This document shows, piece by piece, positions 8,421 to 20,410 of a stretch of DNA of 64,000 nucleotides; the first letter of the stretch is position 1, and each line of letters opens with the position of its first letter. Source of the stretch: Pontibaca methylaminivorans (lineage in GTDB: Bacteria > Pseudomonadota > Alphaproteobacteria > Rhodobacterales > Rhodobacteraceae); the NCBI RefSeq assembly GCF_900156525.1, contig NZ_FTPS01000001.1, positions 1,984,001 to 2,048,000 on the forward strand, in the 5' to 3' direction. A model generated the notes under the pieces. That model ran no database searches. It saw only the letters and a list, made by a program, of their open reading frames with translations, and was not told the DNA's origin. Position numbers and translations under genes: made by a program.

Positions 8421-9425
8421 TCAGGTCATGCCGGGCGCCTGGCTGCCGCGCTCGCGGTAGGGCGTGGTGCCGTAATGGGCGCGGTAGCATTTGGAGAAAT
8501 GGCTCGGAGAGGCAAATCCGCAGGCCAGGGCCACGTTGATCACGCTCATGTCGGTCTGCATCAGGAGGTTGCGGGCACGGGCCAGCCTCAGTTCCATGTA
8601 ATAGCGCTTGGGCGAGCGGTTCACATAGCGCCGGAACAGCCGCTCAAGCTGGCGGGTGGACATGCCCACATGCTGCGCCAGAAGCGAGGGGGTGATCGGT
8701 TCCTCGATGTTCTGTTCCATCATGTGGATCACCTGCGCAAGCTTCGGGTGCCGCACTCCGATGCGGGCCGGAACCGAAAGGCGCTGCACGTCGTGATCGG
8801 TGCGGATGCTGGAATAGATCAGTTGATCGGCCACCGCATTGGCGAGGTCGGCGCCATGATCGTCGGCGATCAGCTTCAGTATCAGGTCGAGCGAACTTGT
8901 CCCGCCGGCGGTGGTGAGGCAGTTGCCGTCGATGGTAAAGACCGAGTGGGTCAGGTTCACATCGGCGAAATCCTCGCTGAAGCCGTCGGCGTTTTCCCAG
9001 TGGATCGTCGCGCGCTTGCCGTCGAGCAGCCCGGCCCGGGCCATCACGTAGGATGCGGTGCAGAGCCCGCCGATCACCAGCCCCTTGCGTGCCTCGCGCC
9101 GCACCCAGTTCAGCAGGGTGCGCGTGGTCGCCGCCTGCACCTTGAGCCCGCCGCAGATCAGGATCGTGTCATCGCGGTTGAATTCGTCGAGCCCCGCATC
9201 CAGCTTGAACTGCGCACCGGTCGAACAGGTGGCGGTATCGCCGCCTTCGCCGACCAGCAGCCAGTCATAAATCCGCCGCCCCGCCATGCGGTTCGCGATG
9301 CGCAGGCTTTCGACGGCAGAAGCAAAGGAGAGCAGGGTGAATTGCTCGAGCAGCACGAACACAAAGCGGCGGGGGCTGGTGGCAGAGCGCTCCGCTTCTG
9401 TCACGGCACTTGGTCTTTCCTTCAC
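8421..9425 (-). CDS. GlxA-family transcriptional regulator (DJ-1/PfpI-like plus AraC HTH)
   Basis: 334 residues. The N-terminal half (about 20-190) is a class I glutamine amidotransferase/DJ-1-like domain, with GGLCTASYVMARAGLLDG around the nucleophile-elbow Cys and CGGLK before it. The C-terminal 100 residues form an AraC-type double helix-turn-helix, with LAQHVGMSTRQLERLFRRY and the second half ALACGFASPSHFSKCYRAHYG. In related bacteria such regulators often control quaternary-amine or amino-acid catabolism (GbdR, ArgR, CdhR types). No matching catabolic operon is adjacent, so the effector is unknown. Confidence 0.88.
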   Translation of the reverse strand: MKERPSAVTEAERSATSPRRFVFVLLEQFTLLSFASAVESLRIANRMAGRRIYDWLLVGEGGDTATCSTGAQFKLDAGLDEFNRDDTILICGGLKVQAATTRTLLNWVRREARKGLVIGGLCTASYVMARAGLLDGKRATIHWENADGFSEDFADVNLTHSVFTIDGNCLTTAGGTSSLDLILKLIADDHGADLANAVADQLIYSSIRTDHDVQRLSVPARIGVRHPKLAQVIHMMEQNIEEPITPSLLAQHVGMSTRQLERLFRRYVNRSPKRYYMELRLARARNLLMQTDMSVINVALACGFASPSHFSKCYRAHYGTTPYRERGSQAPGMT

Positions 9426-9620
9426 TGCGTTTCCTTTTCCCCCTCGTTACCGCCGGCCGCCCGTAATTCGGCCCGCCATGCGGGTGCCCCGCGCCCGACA
9501 GGGCCGCGACACCATTTGGCGGTTGCACGCAACCGACGTCAATAGTGTCGCATATCACATATGGCCACTCCGGCGGCGGTTTTGTATACAGCCCCTGACG
9601 CATCATGCGGAGGATGAACC

Positions 9621-10994
9621 ATGAGCAACTGGCACAAGGGCGACTGGCGCAACAGGCCGCGCGTGCAGATGCCGGATTACACCGATCCGGCGGCGCTGCG
9701 CGAGGTCGAGGCACAGCTTTCCAAATATCCTCCGCTGGTCTTTGCCGGCGAGGCGCGGCGGCTCCGGAAACATCTGGGCGCGGCGGCGCGGGGCGAAGCC
9801 TTCGTCCTGCAGGGCGGCGATTGTGCGGAAAGCTTCGAACAGTTCAGCGCCGATGCGATCCGCGACACCTTCAAGGTGATGCTGCAGATGGCCATGGTGC
9901 TGACCTATGCGGCCAAGGTTCCGGTGATCAAGGTCGGACGCATGGCCGGCCAGTTCGCCAAGCCCCGCAGCGCGGCGACCGAGACCGTGGACGGGGTGGA
10001 GCTGCCGAGCTACCGCGGCGACATCATCAACGAGCTCGCCTTCACCGAAGATGCGCGGATCCCCGATCCGCGCAAGATGCTGCAGGCCTATACCCAGGCA
10101 TCCGCGACGCTGAACCTGCTGCGTGCCTTTTCCACCGGCGGCTATGCCGATGTGCATCAGGTCCATTCCTGGACGCTCGGCTTCACCGAAGGGGCGAAGG
10201 CCGAGAAATACCGCGAGCTTGCGAACCGTATCACCGATGCGCTGGATTTCATGTCGGCGGCCGGCGTGAACCGCGACACGGCGCATACGCTGCAGACGGT
10301 CGAATTCTACACCAGCCACGAAAGCCTGCTGCTGGAATACGAAGAGGCGCTGACGCGGCTCGATTCCACCTCGGGCAAATGGCTGGCCGGGTCGGGGCAT
10401 ATGATCTGGATCGGCGACCGCACGCGGCAGCCGGACGGGGCGCATGTGGAATATGCCCGCGGGGTGCTGAATCCGATCGGGCTCAAATGCGGTCCCTCCA
10501 TGACCGAGGACGACCTGAAGCGCCTGATGGAGCGTCTGAACCCCGAGAACGATCCCGGGCGGCTCACGCTCATCACCCGTTTCGGCGCCGGCAAGGTGGC
10601 CGAACATCTGCCGCGCCTCGTGCGCGCGGTGGAGCGCGAGGGGGCGAATGTGGTCTGGGTCTGCGATCCGATGCACGGCAACACGATCAAGTCCTCGACC
10701 GGGTTCAAGACGCGCCCGTTCGAGTCCGTGCTGCGCGAGGTGCGCGAATTCTTCGGCGTGCATACCGCCGAGGGCAGCGTGCCGGGCGGGGTCCATTTCG
10801 AGATGACCGGGCAGGACGTGACCGAATGCACCGGCGGGGTGCAGGCGGTGACCGAATCCGACCTTTCGCATCGCTATCACACCGCTTGCGACCCGCGCCT
10901 GAACGCGAGCCAGTCGCTTGAACTGGCCTTCCTCGTGGCGGAAGAACTTGGCAGTCTGCGGGAGACCCGCAAGGAAAGCCGCGCGGCGGTCTGA
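9621..10994 (+). CDS. aroG: 3-deoxy-7-phosphoheptulonate synthase, class II (plant-type)
   Basis: 457 residues, the length of class II DAHP synthases. It condenses phosphoenolpyruvate with erythrose-4-phosphate, the first step of the shikimate pathway. Recognised motifs are [52 protein letters not shown] and the terminal EALGSLRE-like segment. There is no sequence similarity to class I AroF/G/H of E. coli. The start has GGAGGA about 7 bases upstream. Chorismate made here would also feed the isochorismate synthase of the siderophore cluster at 39.4 kb. The 195-base upstream gap probably holds its promoter; I see no clear operator. Confidence 0.95.
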   Translation: MSNWHKGDWRNRPRVQMPDYTDPAALREVEAQLSKYPPLVFAGEARRLRKHLGAAARGEAFVLQGGDCAESFEQFSADAIRDTFKVMLQMAMVLTYAAKVPVIKVGRMAGQFAKPRSAATETVDGVELPSYRGDIINELAFTEDARIPDPRKMLQAYTQASATLNLLRAFSTGGYADVHQVHSWTLGFTEGAKAEKYRELANRITDALDFMSAAGVNRDTAHTLQTVEFYTSHESLLLEYEEALTRLDSTSGKWLAGSGHMIWIGDRTRQPDGAHVEYARGVLNPIGLKCGPSMTEDDLKRLMERLNPENDPGRLTLITRFGAGKVAEHLPRLVRAVEREGANVVWVCDPMHGNTIKSSTGFKTRPFESVLREVREFFGVHTAEGSVPGGVHFEMTGQDVTECTGGVQAVTESDLSHRYHTACDPRLNASQSLELAFLVAEELGSLRETRKESRAAV

Positions 10995-11150
10995 GCCCGC
11001 CGGCGGTTCCGCGGCCCGGATTCCGGGCTGCGGTTGGCCGGTGTGGTTTGACCGGGATAGTCGGGCTCGCCTGACCATGCCACGTTCCGCACGCTGCCTT
11101 CGGACCGGGGCAGGGTGCCCGGGTTCCGAGTGTTGCGACCGGTAAGCGTG

Positions 11151-11837
11151 TCAGCGGGAGTCGTGGCTCGGGACGAGGCGCAGGTAGCTTGCGTTTTCGG
11201 GCATTGGCGCCTGACCCTCGCTCCGCCGGATGCCGCCGCACAGCACCTCGGCGCTGCGGCCTGACACCGGGCGGGCCTCGGCGCGAAGCAATTCGAAACG
11301 GCGCGGCGTGGCGGGCATGTCCTGATCCGAAAGCAGCACGCCGAGTGCACGCCCGATCTCGCCGCTGTCGGATCTGAGCGGAAGCAGCATCATCCGCGCC
11401 TCGAGCGTCCCGCCGCCCGGGTTGTCCATGTCATCGGCGCCGCCCGCGGTCAGGATCAGGTCGCCGACCGCCGGCATGGCAAAAACGTCCCGCAGAAGAA
11501 CACCGACTGCGGCGCGGTGCCTGGCCGCGAACAGGGCGGCAAGCGGCATGCGGCGCAGATCCACCCCGGCGAGGTTGTTCACCTGCTGCCCGGCCACCCG
11601 GAACTGCGCCTGGTCCGGTGCCGTCCGTTCCAGGATGAACACGTGGCGCAGCACGGATTCCAGCCCGCGCGGGTCGATTTCGTTGCGCCAGGGAATGTCC
11701 CCCTCGCGGCGCAGCGCCGACCAGTAGGCCTCGGCCTGGTGCAGGGGCGAAAGCGGGCGCCCGTTGCGGAACCGGTTCATGAACACCACGTTGCCGTTCC
11801 CGCTGCCCCTGTCCGGATGATGCCCCGTTTGCGCCAT
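11151..11837 (-). CDS. PAS_5 (DUF1457) domain protein
   Basis: 228 residues from the ATG at 11837 (MAQTGHHP); the frame stays open to 11909. The conserved core PLSPLHQAEAYWSALR, IPWRNEIDPRGLESVL and FRVAGQQVNNLAG, followed by MPLAALF, is the signature of the alphaproteobacterial PAS_5 family. It resembles a PAS fold with a final segment (about 140-180) around LMLLPLRSD-type residues. No enzymatic output domain is attached. Such proteins in Caulobacter and Brucella bind flavin or act in cell-cycle or motility signalling; the role here is unknown. Confidence 0.8.
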   Translation of the reverse strand: MAQTGHHPDRGSGNGNVVFMNRFRNGRPLSPLHQAEAYWSALRREGDIPWRNEIDPRGLESVLRHVFILERTAPDQAQFRVAGQQVNNLAGVDLRRMPLAALFAARHRAAVGVLLRDVFAMPAVGDLILTAGGADDMDNPGGGTLEARMMLLPLRSDSGEIGRALGVLLSDQDMPATPRRFELLRAEARPVSGRSAEVLCGGIRRSEGQAPMPENASYLRLVPSHDSR

Positions 11838-12200
11838 CTGTCCCCATCCCGTCGGAAATCTGCCTGCACTGCGCGGAAGAAGGCGCAGTGCAGGCAGCTT
11901 GAACTTCATACTGGTTACCCGGCCGCAAACATGCCTTACTTTTGCCAGATATGGGAGAAGATCCTTAAATTCCGGTTAACGACGACCGGGAGCCATGGAG
12001 CTTCGGGGAGAACCATGGAGGTTCCGCGGCGAGCCGCGCGGGGCTTGCCCTTGACGTGCCTGCTGTTCTAGGTGCTGGACGCAACGAGGCGGCAATGCGG
12101 AGGAAACATGGCGACATCCGGGCCACTGGCAGGGGCGGCGCTCTCCGTGTCCGCAGGTCAAGCGCAGCAGGGCGGCGCGCATCGGACGGGGAATCACGCG

Positions 12201-12845
12201 ATGGAACGGCGGCGGGGGCTGCTCATTATCCTGTCTTCACCGTCGGGCGCCGGGAAATCGACCCTTGCCGGGCGGCTGCGCGACTGGGATCCCGATATCG
12301 TGTTTTCGATCAGCGCGACCACGCGCAAGCCGCGCCCGGGCGAAACCGATGGGGTCGATTACCGCTTTCTGACCCAGGCGGATTTCGATGCCCGCGTGGC
12401 GGCGGGCGAGATGCTCGAACATGCGCAGGTGTTCGGCAATTCCTACGGCACGCCGCGCGCTCCGGTCGAGGCGGCGATCGAGACCGGGCAGGATGTGCTG
12501 TTCGATATCGACTGGCAGGGGGCGCAGCAGATACGGAACTCGGCGCTCGGGCTCAATACGCTGTCGATCTTCCTGCTGCCGCCCTCGATCGCCGAGCTGC
12601 ACCGCCGGCTCGAGACGCGGGGGCAGGATTCGCCCGAGACCATCGCCCGGCGCATGCGGCAAAGCTGGGACGAGATCAGCCACTGGGACGGCTATGACTT
12701 CGTGCTGGTGAATGCGGACCTTGCCGAGACCGAGGCCCGCCTCAGGACCATCATCACCGCCACCCGCCTGCGGCGCAGCCAGCAGCCCGGCCTGACCGCC
12801 CATGTGCTGGCGCTTCAGGCCGAATTCGAGGAGATTCACCCATGA
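12201..12845 (+). CDS. gmk: Guanylate kinase
   Basis: 214 residues. It phosphorylates GMP to GDP. The P-loop [10 protein letters not shown] is at residues 12-21, followed by [13 protein letters not shown] and the GMP-binding VDYRFL, and [11 protein letters not shown] in the middle. The start at 12201 fits family proteins, with a GGGGA ribosome site. An in-frame ATG at 12108 has an even stronger GGAGGAAA site and would add 31 residues of low-complexity sequence; I consider it less likely but not excluded. The gene overlaps the next by 4 bases (ATGA). The usual partner yicC is not upstream; the roughly 360 bases back to the PAS_5 gene contain nothing recognisable. Confidence 0.95.
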   Translation: MERRRGLLIILSSPSGAGKSTLAGRLRDWDPDIVFSISATTRKPRPGETDGVDYRFLTQADFDARVAAGEMLEHAQVFGNSYGTPRAPVEAAIETGQDVLFDIDWQGAQQIRNSALGLNTLSIFLLPPSIAELHRRLETRGQDSPETIARRMRQSWDEISHWDGYDFVLVNADLAETEARLRTIITATRLRRSQQPGLTAHVLALQAEFEEIHP

Positions 12846-13366
12846 CAATCTATGCGCTCGACACACGCAGGCCACAGATCGACGAGGATAGCTGGATCGC
12901 GCCCGATGCGAATGTGATCGGCGGCGTCATCATCGAGGCGGGCGTCGGCATCTGGTTCGGCTCGACCCTGCGCGGCGACAACGAGGACATCCGGGTCGGC
13001 GCCGATTCCAACGTGCAGGAAAACTGTGTCTTTCACACCGACATGGGCTATCCGCTGGTCGTCGGGCCGGGTTGCACCATCGGCCACAAGGCCATGCTGC
13101 ACGGCTGTACCATCGGCGAAAACAGCCTGATCGGGATTGGTGCGATCATTCTGAACGGTGCGCGCATCGGCCGGAACTGCCTGATCGGAGCGGGGGCGCT
13201 GATCACCGAGAACAAGGAAATCCCCGACGGAAGCCTGGTCATGGGCGCGCCCGGAAAGGTGGTGCGGCAGCTTGACGAGGCGGCCATCGACGGGCTGCGC
13301 CGCTCAGCGCGCCATTATGCCGAGCGGATGCGCCATTACCGTGGCGCCCTGAAGGCGATCGGCTGA
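12842..13366 (+). CDS. Gamma-class carbonic anhydrase family protein
   Basis: 174 residues. The sequence shows repeated hexapeptides typical of a left-handed beta-helix (for example [24 protein letters not shown]) and the metal-ligand His pattern: FHTD near 60 and GHKAMLHG near 83-88. It ends with a helical tail. Homologues (YrdA/PaaY/CaiE) are trimeric, zinc- or iron-dependent; some are carbonic anhydrases, others thioesterases or inactive. Start and gmk stop overlap as ATGA, so the two are co-translated. Confidence 0.88.
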   Translation: MTIYALDTRRPQIDEDSWIAPDANVIGGVIIEAGVGIWFGSTLRGDNEDIRVGADSNVQENCVFHTDMGYPLVVGPGCTIGHKAMLHGCTIGENSLIGIGAIILNGARIGRNCLIGAGALITENKEIPDGSLVMGAPGKVVRQLDEAAIDGLRRSARHYAERMRHYRGALKAIG

Positions 13367-13374
13367 CGGTCGGG

Positions 13375-14463
13375 ATGGCGGACATGGCAGCCGGGCGAAA
13401 GAAAAAGGCCCCGCTGGACGGCGCCACGCTCAAGACGCGCCTGGTGGAGCAGGCCCGGGCCGAGGGATTCGTTTCCTGCCGCATCTGCCGCCCGGGCGAC
13501 ATTCCGCAGGTGCCCGGGCGGCTGCGGGCCTATCTCGATGCCGGCTGGCATGGGCAGATGGAGTGGATGGAGCGGCGCAGCGACTGGCGCGGCAACCCAG
13601 AGTCGCTCTGGCCCGAGGCGCGCTCGGTCATCATGCTGGCCGAAAGCTATACGCCCGAACATGATCCGACCGCGGTTCTTTCGCTGCCGGACCGCGGCGC
13701 GATTTCGGTCTATGCGCAAAACCGCGACTATCACGATCTGGTCAAGAAACGGCTCAAGCGTCTGGCCCGCTGGCTGATTGCGGAAAGCGGCGAGGGGACG
13801 GAACTCAAGGTCTTTGTCGATACCGCGCCGGTGGCGGAAAAGCCGCTCGGGCAGGCGGCGGGGCTGGGCTGGCAGGGCAAGCATACGGTGCTGATCAGCC
13901 GCGACTGGGGCAACTGGGCCTTTCTCGGTGCCATCTTCACCACGCTCGACCTGCCGCCCGATACGCCGGGGCGTGAACATTGCGGCACTTGCCGGGCCTG
14001 CCTCGATGCCTGTCCGACCGATGCCTTTCCCGCGCCCTGGAAGCTCGACGCGCGGCGCTGCATCTCCTACCTCACCATCGAATACAAGGGGCCGGTCGCG
14101 GAGGATCTGCGCCCGCTGCTCGGCAACCGCATCTATGGCTGCGACGATTGCCTGGCCGCCTGTCCGTGGAACAAGTTCGCGGTGACGGCGAGCGACATGC
14201 GCTATGCCGCGCGCGCCGATCTGGTGGCGCCGAAACTTGCCGACCTCGCGGTGCTGGACGATGCGGGGTTCCGCGCGATGTTCTCGGGGTCGCCGATCAA
14301 GCGCATCGGGCGCGACCGTTTCGTGCGCAACGTGCTTTATGCGATCGGAAATTCCGGCGATCCCGGCCTGCTTGGCGTCGCGCGGTCGCTGGTCGATGAT
14401 CCCGACCCTATGGTCGCCGATGCGGCGCGCTGGGCGGTCGGGCGGCTCGAGGCGTTGGAATAG
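13375..14463 (+). CDS. queG: tRNA epoxyqueuosine(34) reductase
   Basis: 362 residues. QueG catalyses the last step of queuosine synthesis, reducing epoxyqueuosine to queuosine at tRNA position 34, with cobalamin and two [4Fe-4S] clusters. Cluster ligands are visible as C203-x2-C206-x2-C209-x3-C213 ([13 protein letters not shown]) and the second set from C256 ([11 protein letters not shown]). The N-terminal cobalamin-binding region contains [11 protein letters not shown] and [15 protein letters not shown]-like segments. The C-terminus carries a HEAT-like repeat ending. Its B12 dependence fits the presence of a cobalamin riboswitch at 50.1 kb. Confidence 0.95.
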   Translation: MADMAAGRKKKAPLDGATLKTRLVEQARAEGFVSCRICRPGDIPQVPGRLRAYLDAGWHGQMEWMERRSDWRGNPESLWPEARSVIMLAESYTPEHDPTAVLSLPDRGAISVYAQNRDYHDLVKKRLKRLARWLIAESGEGTELKVFVDTAPVAEKPLGQAAGLGWQGKHTVLISRDWGNWAFLGAIFTTLDLPPDTPGREHCGTCRACLDACPTDAFPAPWKLDARRCISYLTIEYKGPVAEDLRPLLGNRIYGCDDCLAACPWNKFAVTASDMRYAARADLVAPKLADLAVLDDAGFRAMFSGSPIKRIGRDRFVRNVLYAIGNSGDPGLLGVARSLVDDPDPMVADAARWAVGRLEALE

Positions 14464-14466
14464 CGC

Positions 14467-16425
14467 TCAGACGTCCACTTCCTCGACGAAACGGGCGTTT
14501 TCCTGAATATACTGGAACCGCAGTTCGGGTTTCTTGCCCATGAGCCGTTCGACCAGTTCGCCGGTCTCGCCGGGTTCGTCCTCGTCGATGGTGACGCGGA
14601 TCAGCTTGCGGCTGTTCGGATCCATGGTGGTTTCCTTCAGATCCTTGGCGTCCATCTCGCCAAGCCCCTTGAAGCGCGACACGTCGATCCGCCCCTTGCC
14701 GCCCAGCCCCCTGGCCAGCAGCGCATCCTTTTCCGCCTCGTCGATGCAATAGACCCGCCGCGCGCCCTGCGTCAGGCGGAACAGGGGCGGGCAGGCAAGG
14801 TAGAGATGCCCGTGGTCGATCAAGGGGCGCATCTTGGCATAGAAGAACGTCATCAGCAGCGAGGCGATATGGGCGCCGTCCACATCGGCATCGGTCATGA
14901 TGATGATCTTGTCATAGCGCAGATCGTCGAGGTTGAACTTCGTGCCCATCCCGGTGCCGAGCGCCTGGCAAAGGTCGTTGATCTCCTGGTTGCTGCCGAG
15001 CTTGGACGAGGCCGCGCCCAGCACGTTCAGGATCTTGCCCCGGAGCGGCAGCAGCGCCTGCGTCCTGCGGTCGCGCGCCATCTTGGCCGAACCGCCGGCG
15101 CTGTCGCCCTCGACGATGAACAGCTCGGTGCCGTCGCGCGCGCCCAGAGAACAATCGACGAGCTTGCCGGGCAGGCGCAGCCGGCGGGTTGCGCTCTTGC
15201 GCTGGGTTTCCTTTTCCTGCCGTCGCCGCTGGCGTTCCTCGGCGCGCAGCACCAGGAAATCGAGAATCGCGCCCGCCGATTTCGTATCCGCCGCCAGCCA
15301 GTTGTCGAAATGGTCGCGTACGGCGCCCTCGACCAGCCGCGCGGCCTCGGTCGTGGCAAGGCGGTCCTTGGTCTGGCCGACGAATTCGGGATCGGCGATG
15401 AAGCAGGACACCAGCGCGCAGCCCCCGGCCAGCAGGTCGTCGCGGGTGATCTGCGCGGCCTTGCGGTTGTTCGCAAGTTCGCCATAGGCGCGGATGCCCT
15501 TGAGGATCGCGGCCCAGAACCCGGCCTCGTGGGTGCCGCCTTCGGGGGTCGGCACGGTGTTGCAGTAGGACTGGAGGAAACCGTCGCGCGAGGGGGTCCA
15601 GTTGATCGCCCATTCGACCTTGCCGGGCACGCCGAACCGTTCGCGGAAATCGACGCTGCCGGCAAAGGGCTGATCGGAATAGGTGCTGGCCCCGGCCAAT
15701 GTCTCGGCCAGATAGTCGGAAAGCCCGCCGGGAAAGCGAAAGCTTGCCTCGGCCGGGGTTTCACCGTCGTCCACCTCGGATTTCCACCGGATCTCGACGC
15801 CCGAGAACAGGAACGCCTTGGAACGGATACTGGTGAACAGCCGCGCGGGCCGCAATTGGTGCTGGCCGAAGATTTCGGCATCGGGGTGAAAGGTCACCGA
15901 TGTGCCGCGCCGGTTGGGGGCCGCGCCCGCATGTTCGACCGGGCCAAGCGCAATGCCGCGGGAAAACCGCTGCTCATGCAACTGGCGGTCGCGCGCGACC
16001 TGCACCACCATGGAATCGCTGAGCGCGTTCACCACCGCCGCGCCGACCCCGTGCAGCCCGCCCGAGGTCTGATAGGCCTTGCCCGAGAACTTGCCCCCCG
16101 CATGGAGCGTGCAGAAAATCACCTCGAGCGCGGATTTTCCGGGAAATTTCGGGTGCGGGCCGACCGGAATGCCGCGCCCGTTGTCGGTGATCGTGACCGA
16201 GTGATCCGCATGCAGCGTGACCTCGATGCGGTTCGCATATCCCGCGACCGCCTCGTCCATGGCATTGTCGAGAACTTCGGCCACCAGATGATGCAGGGCG
16301 CGCTCATCCGTGCCGCCGATATACATGCCGGGGCGCTTGCGCACCGGTTCGAGCCCTTCGAGAACCTCGATCGAGGCGGCATCGTAATCCGAGGCGCTCT
16401 CGGCACTGAGAAAGTCGTCGGCCAT
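14467..16425 (-). CDS. parE: DNA topoisomerase IV subunit B
   Basis: 652 residues from the ATG at 16425 (MADDFLSAE); the frame stays open antisense through the MATE gene to 18051, which is not coding. The GHKL ATPase motifs EVLDNAMDEA, DNGRGIPVG and GGLHGVGAAVVNALS are in the first 130 residues. The TOPRIM metal site follows as EGDSAGGSAKMARDR and TDADVDGAHI, and the C-terminus is FKGLGEMD. The ParE type rather than GyrB is indicated by the length (no 165-residue insert) and by QALLPLRGKILNV. With ParC (not in the window) it unlinks daughter chromosomes. Confidence 0.95.
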   Translation of the reverse strand: MADDFLSAESASDYDAASIEVLEGLEPVRKRPGMYIGGTDERALHHLVAEVLDNAMDEAVAGYANRIEVTLHADHSVTITDNGRGIPVGPHPKFPGKSALEVIFCTLHAGGKFSGKAYQTSGGLHGVGAAVVNALSDSMVVQVARDRQLHEQRFSRGIALGPVEHAGAAPNRRGTSVTFHPDAEIFGQHQLRPARLFTSIRSKAFLFSGVEIRWKSEVDDGETPAEASFRFPGGLSDYLAETLAGASTYSDQPFAGSVDFRERFGVPGKVEWAINWTPSRDGFLQSYCNTVPTPEGGTHEAGFWAAILKGIRAYGELANNRKAAQITRDDLLAGGCALVSCFIADPEFVGQTKDRLATTEAARLVEGAVRDHFDNWLAADTKSAGAILDFLVLRAEERQRRRQEKETQRKSATRRLRLPGKLVDCSLGARDGTELFIVEGDSAGGSAKMARDRRTQALLPLRGKILNVLGAASSKLGSNQEINDLCQALGTGMGTKFNLDDLRYDKIIIMTDADVDGAHIASLLMTFFYAKMRPLIDHGHLYLACPPLFRLTQGARRVYCIDEAEKDALLARGLGGKGRIDVSRFKGLGEMDAKDLKETTMDPNSRKLIRVTIDEDEPGETGELVERLMGKKPELRFQYIQENARFVEEVDV

Positions 16426-16551
16426 GGGGTTTCTGATCTGCTCGCTTGGCTTGTTGATGCATATTATGACAGAGCGCGCGGGCCGGGGAAAGTGCTGCCC
16501 TGCGGTGCCCGGCTTGCCGCGGATGCGGCTTGCGCCTAAAGCCGGACCGTG

Positions 16552-17943
16552 ATGCCCCGGTTTTCGACATATGCCACCCATCTGCGGGTTCTTCTGCTGC
16601 TTGGCCTGCCGCTCATCGGCGGGCATCTGGCGCAGTTCGCCATCGGCCTGACCGACACGGCGATGCTCGGCTGGTACGGTGTGGCCGAGCTGGCGGCGGT
16701 CACGGTCGCGAACGGAAGCTATTTCATCGTGCTGTTCCTGTTCGGGGCCGGGTTCGCGATCGCGGTCATGCCGCTCGTGGCGGCGGCCGCCGCGGTCGGG
16801 GACGAACTGGCCGTGCGCCGCAGCACGCGCATGGGGCTCTGGCTGTCGGTGCTGTTTTCGGCGCTGGTCATGCCGCTCATGTGGTGGTCGGGTCCGATCC
16901 TGCGGGCGCTCGACCAGCCCGAAGCGGTGGCGAACCTTGCCGAGCAATACTTGCGCATCGCCGGCTGGGGCCTGTTCCCGGCCCTGCTGGTGATGGTGCT
17001 CAAATCCTATCTGGCGGCGCTCGGGCATACCATGGCGGTGTTCTGGATCACGGCGCTGGCGGCGGTGCTCAACGCGGTCATCAACTATGCGCTGATCTTC
17101 GGGCACTTCGGCGTGCCCGAACTCGGCATCCGCGGCGCCGCGATCGGATCGGTGCTGAGCCATGGCATCTCGCTGCTCGCGGTCGGGGTCTATGCGGTCC
17201 GCGCCATGCCGCAGCACGAACTGTTCCGCCGCTTCTGGCGCCCCGACCGCGAGATCTTCGCGCAGGTTTTGGCGCTCGGCCTGCCGATCGGGCTCACCAC
17301 GCTGAGCGAGATCAGCGTCTATGCGGCCTCGGCGGTGATGATGGGATGGATCGGCACGGTTCCCCTGGCGGCGCACGGGATCGTGCTCGGCATCGCCGAG
17401 GCGGCCTTCATGGTGCATCTCGGATTCGGCAATGCGACCACGATCCGCGCCGGCACCGCCTACGGGCTGGCCGACCGGGACATGATGCGCAACGCGGCGC
17501 TGGTCGCGACGGTGCTTTCGCAGGTGATCGCGCTCGTCAGCGTCATCCTGTTCCTTGCCGTGCCCGAGCCGCTGATGGCGCTGTTCGTGGCGCGCGATGC
17601 GCCGGCGCGGCCCGAGATCTTCGCGGTCGGAGCCGGATTCCTTGCCATCGCGGCGCCGCTGCAGTTCCTGATCGGCGCGCAGGTGGTGGCGGTCGGCCTG
17701 CTGCGCGGCGTGCAGGACATGCGGGTGCCGATGGTGATCGGGGCGCTGTCCTATACGGTGCTCGGGATCGGTGCGTCCTATGTCCTCGGATTCACGTTCG
17801 ACCTCGGCGGCGCGGGGATCTGGCTCGGGCTGCTGGCCGGCATCGGCTGCGCGAGCCTTTTGCTCATGCGGCGTTTCTGGCGGCGCGGGCTCGACCGGAC
17901 GCTGATCGTGCCGGCACCGCCGACAGGGCGGCCCGGCGACTGA
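16552..17943 (+). CDS. MATE family efflux transporter
   Basis: 463 residues with about 12 transmembrane segments, arranged as two similar halves. The N-terminal half has LGLPLIGGHLAQFAIGLTDTAMLGWYG and the second half LALGLPIGLTTLSEISVYAASAVMMGWIG, the internally repeated MATE pattern. Members extrude cationic drugs or metabolites with Na+ or H+. A GTG precedes the ATG at 16552 directly; I chose the ATG. It is divergent from parE and has no linked regulator. Confidence 0.9.
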   Translation: MPRFSTYATHLRVLLLLGLPLIGGHLAQFAIGLTDTAMLGWYGVAELAAVTVANGSYFIVLFLFGAGFAIAVMPLVAAAAAVGDELAVRRSTRMGLWLSVLFSALVMPLMWWSGPILRALDQPEAVANLAEQYLRIAGWGLFPALLVMVLKSYLAALGHTMAVFWITALAAVLNAVINYALIFGHFGVPELGIRGAAIGSVLSHGISLLAVGVYAVRAMPQHELFRRFWRPDREIFAQVLALGLPIGLTTLSEISVYAASAVMMGWIGTVPLAAHGIVLGIAEAAFMVHLGFGNATTIRAGTAYGLADRDMMRNAALVATVLSQVIALVSVILFLAVPEPLMALFVARDAPARPEIFAVGAGFLAIAAPLQFLIGAQVVAVGLLRGVQDMRVPMVIGALSYTVLGIGASYVLGFTFDLGGAGIWLGLLAGIGCASLLLMRRFWRRGLDRTLIVPAPPTGRPGD

Positions 17944-17968
17944 ACCGGCGACACCGCCCGCAGCCGTG

Positions 17969-19677
<1,709 letters not shown>

Positions 19678-19679
19678 TT

Positions 19680-20081
19680 ATGACAGAACATCAGAAGGAC
19701 TGGTTCGGCCCCGAAACCGCGACCTTCGGCGACCGCCTTGCCGGCGCGCGCGAAGCCGCGGGGATGACCCAGACCGACCTCGCCCGGCGCCTTGGCGTCA
19801 AGAAAACAACGCTGGTGGCATGGGAAGACGACCTTGCGGAACCGCGCGCGAACCGGCTGACCATGATGGCCGGGCTGACCAATGTCTCGGTCCAGTGGCT
19901 TCTGACCGGCGAAGGTGTCGGCGCCGAGGCGCCGGACGATTCCGTTCCGGTTCCGCATGATCTGTCCGAAGCGCTGCATGAACTGCGCGAGATCCGCGCC
20001 AGCCTGCGCAGCAATGCCGAACGCGCGGCGCAGCTTGAAAAGGCGCTGCGCCGGGTTCTTCTCGGGCAGGCGGCGGGATGA
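19680..20081 (+). CDS. XRE-family helix-turn-helix regulator
   Basis: 133 residues. The HTH lies at about 16-70: FGDRLAGAREAAGMTQTDLARRLGVKK with recognition helix around TTLVAWEDD, then VSVQWLLTGEG. A C-terminal predicted coiled coil (about 95-125, SEALHELREIRASLRS) probably dimerises it. Its stop overlaps sdhE by 4 bases (ATGA). The target is unknown; autoregulation through the palindrome at 19617-19630 is possible. Confidence 0.85.
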   Translation: MTEHQKDWFGPETATFGDRLAGAREAAGMTQTDLARRLGVKKTTLVAWEDDLAEPRANRLTMMAGLTNVSVQWLLTGEGVGAEAPDDSVPVPHDLSEALHELREIRASLRSNAERAAQLEKALRRVLLGQAAG

Positions 20082-20350
20082 GCGAATCGCTTGAAATCCG
20101 CCGCAAGCGGCTGCTCATGCGCTCCATGCGGCGCGGGATCAGGGAAATGGACCTGATGCTCGGCAGTTATGCCGGCCGTGTGGTGCCGCTCATGACCGAA
20201 CGGGAGCTTGACGCCTACGAGGATCTGCTCGCCGAAAACGACCGCGATCTTTACCAGTGGGCGATGTGCCCCGCCGAGGCACCCCCGCGTTTTCGGCGGC
20301 TGATCGAAGAAATTTCCAATACGTTCCGCGAGCATGTGACCTGCTTTTAA
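20078..20350 (+). CDS. sdhE: FAD assembly factor SdhE (succinate dehydrogenase assembly)
   Basis: 90 residues. The motif RSMRRGIREMDLMLGSY is the diagnostic RGxxE segment of SdhE/Sdh5, whose Gly and Glu are needed for covalent flavinylation of SdhA (and FrdA). ELDAYEDLLAENDRDLYQWA, with its conserved D-x-D-L-Y-W pattern, completes the five-helix fold. The sdh operon is not in the window. The start overlaps the HTH gene. Confidence 0.93.
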   Translation: MSESLEIRRKRLLMRSMRRGIREMDLMLGSYAGRVVPLMTERELDAYEDLLAENDRDLYQWAMCPAEAPPRFRRLIEEISNTFREHVTCF

Positions 20351-20410
20351 CTCAATCTTCGCGATTGTCTCCGACAGTGACGCCTGCAGCAGGACACTGC
20401 GGAGGGACCG

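Noticed and set aside
11000-11060. Hairpin cccggattccggg after the DAHP synthase gene as terminator
   Set aside because: Short stem, no T-tract, and such palindromes are common in this GC-rich DNA.
12108-12200. N-terminal extension of guanylate kinase from a strong ribosome site at 12099
   Set aside because: It would add 31 low-complexity residues not found in the family. The 12201 start also has a good site. Kept as an alternative in the gene entry.
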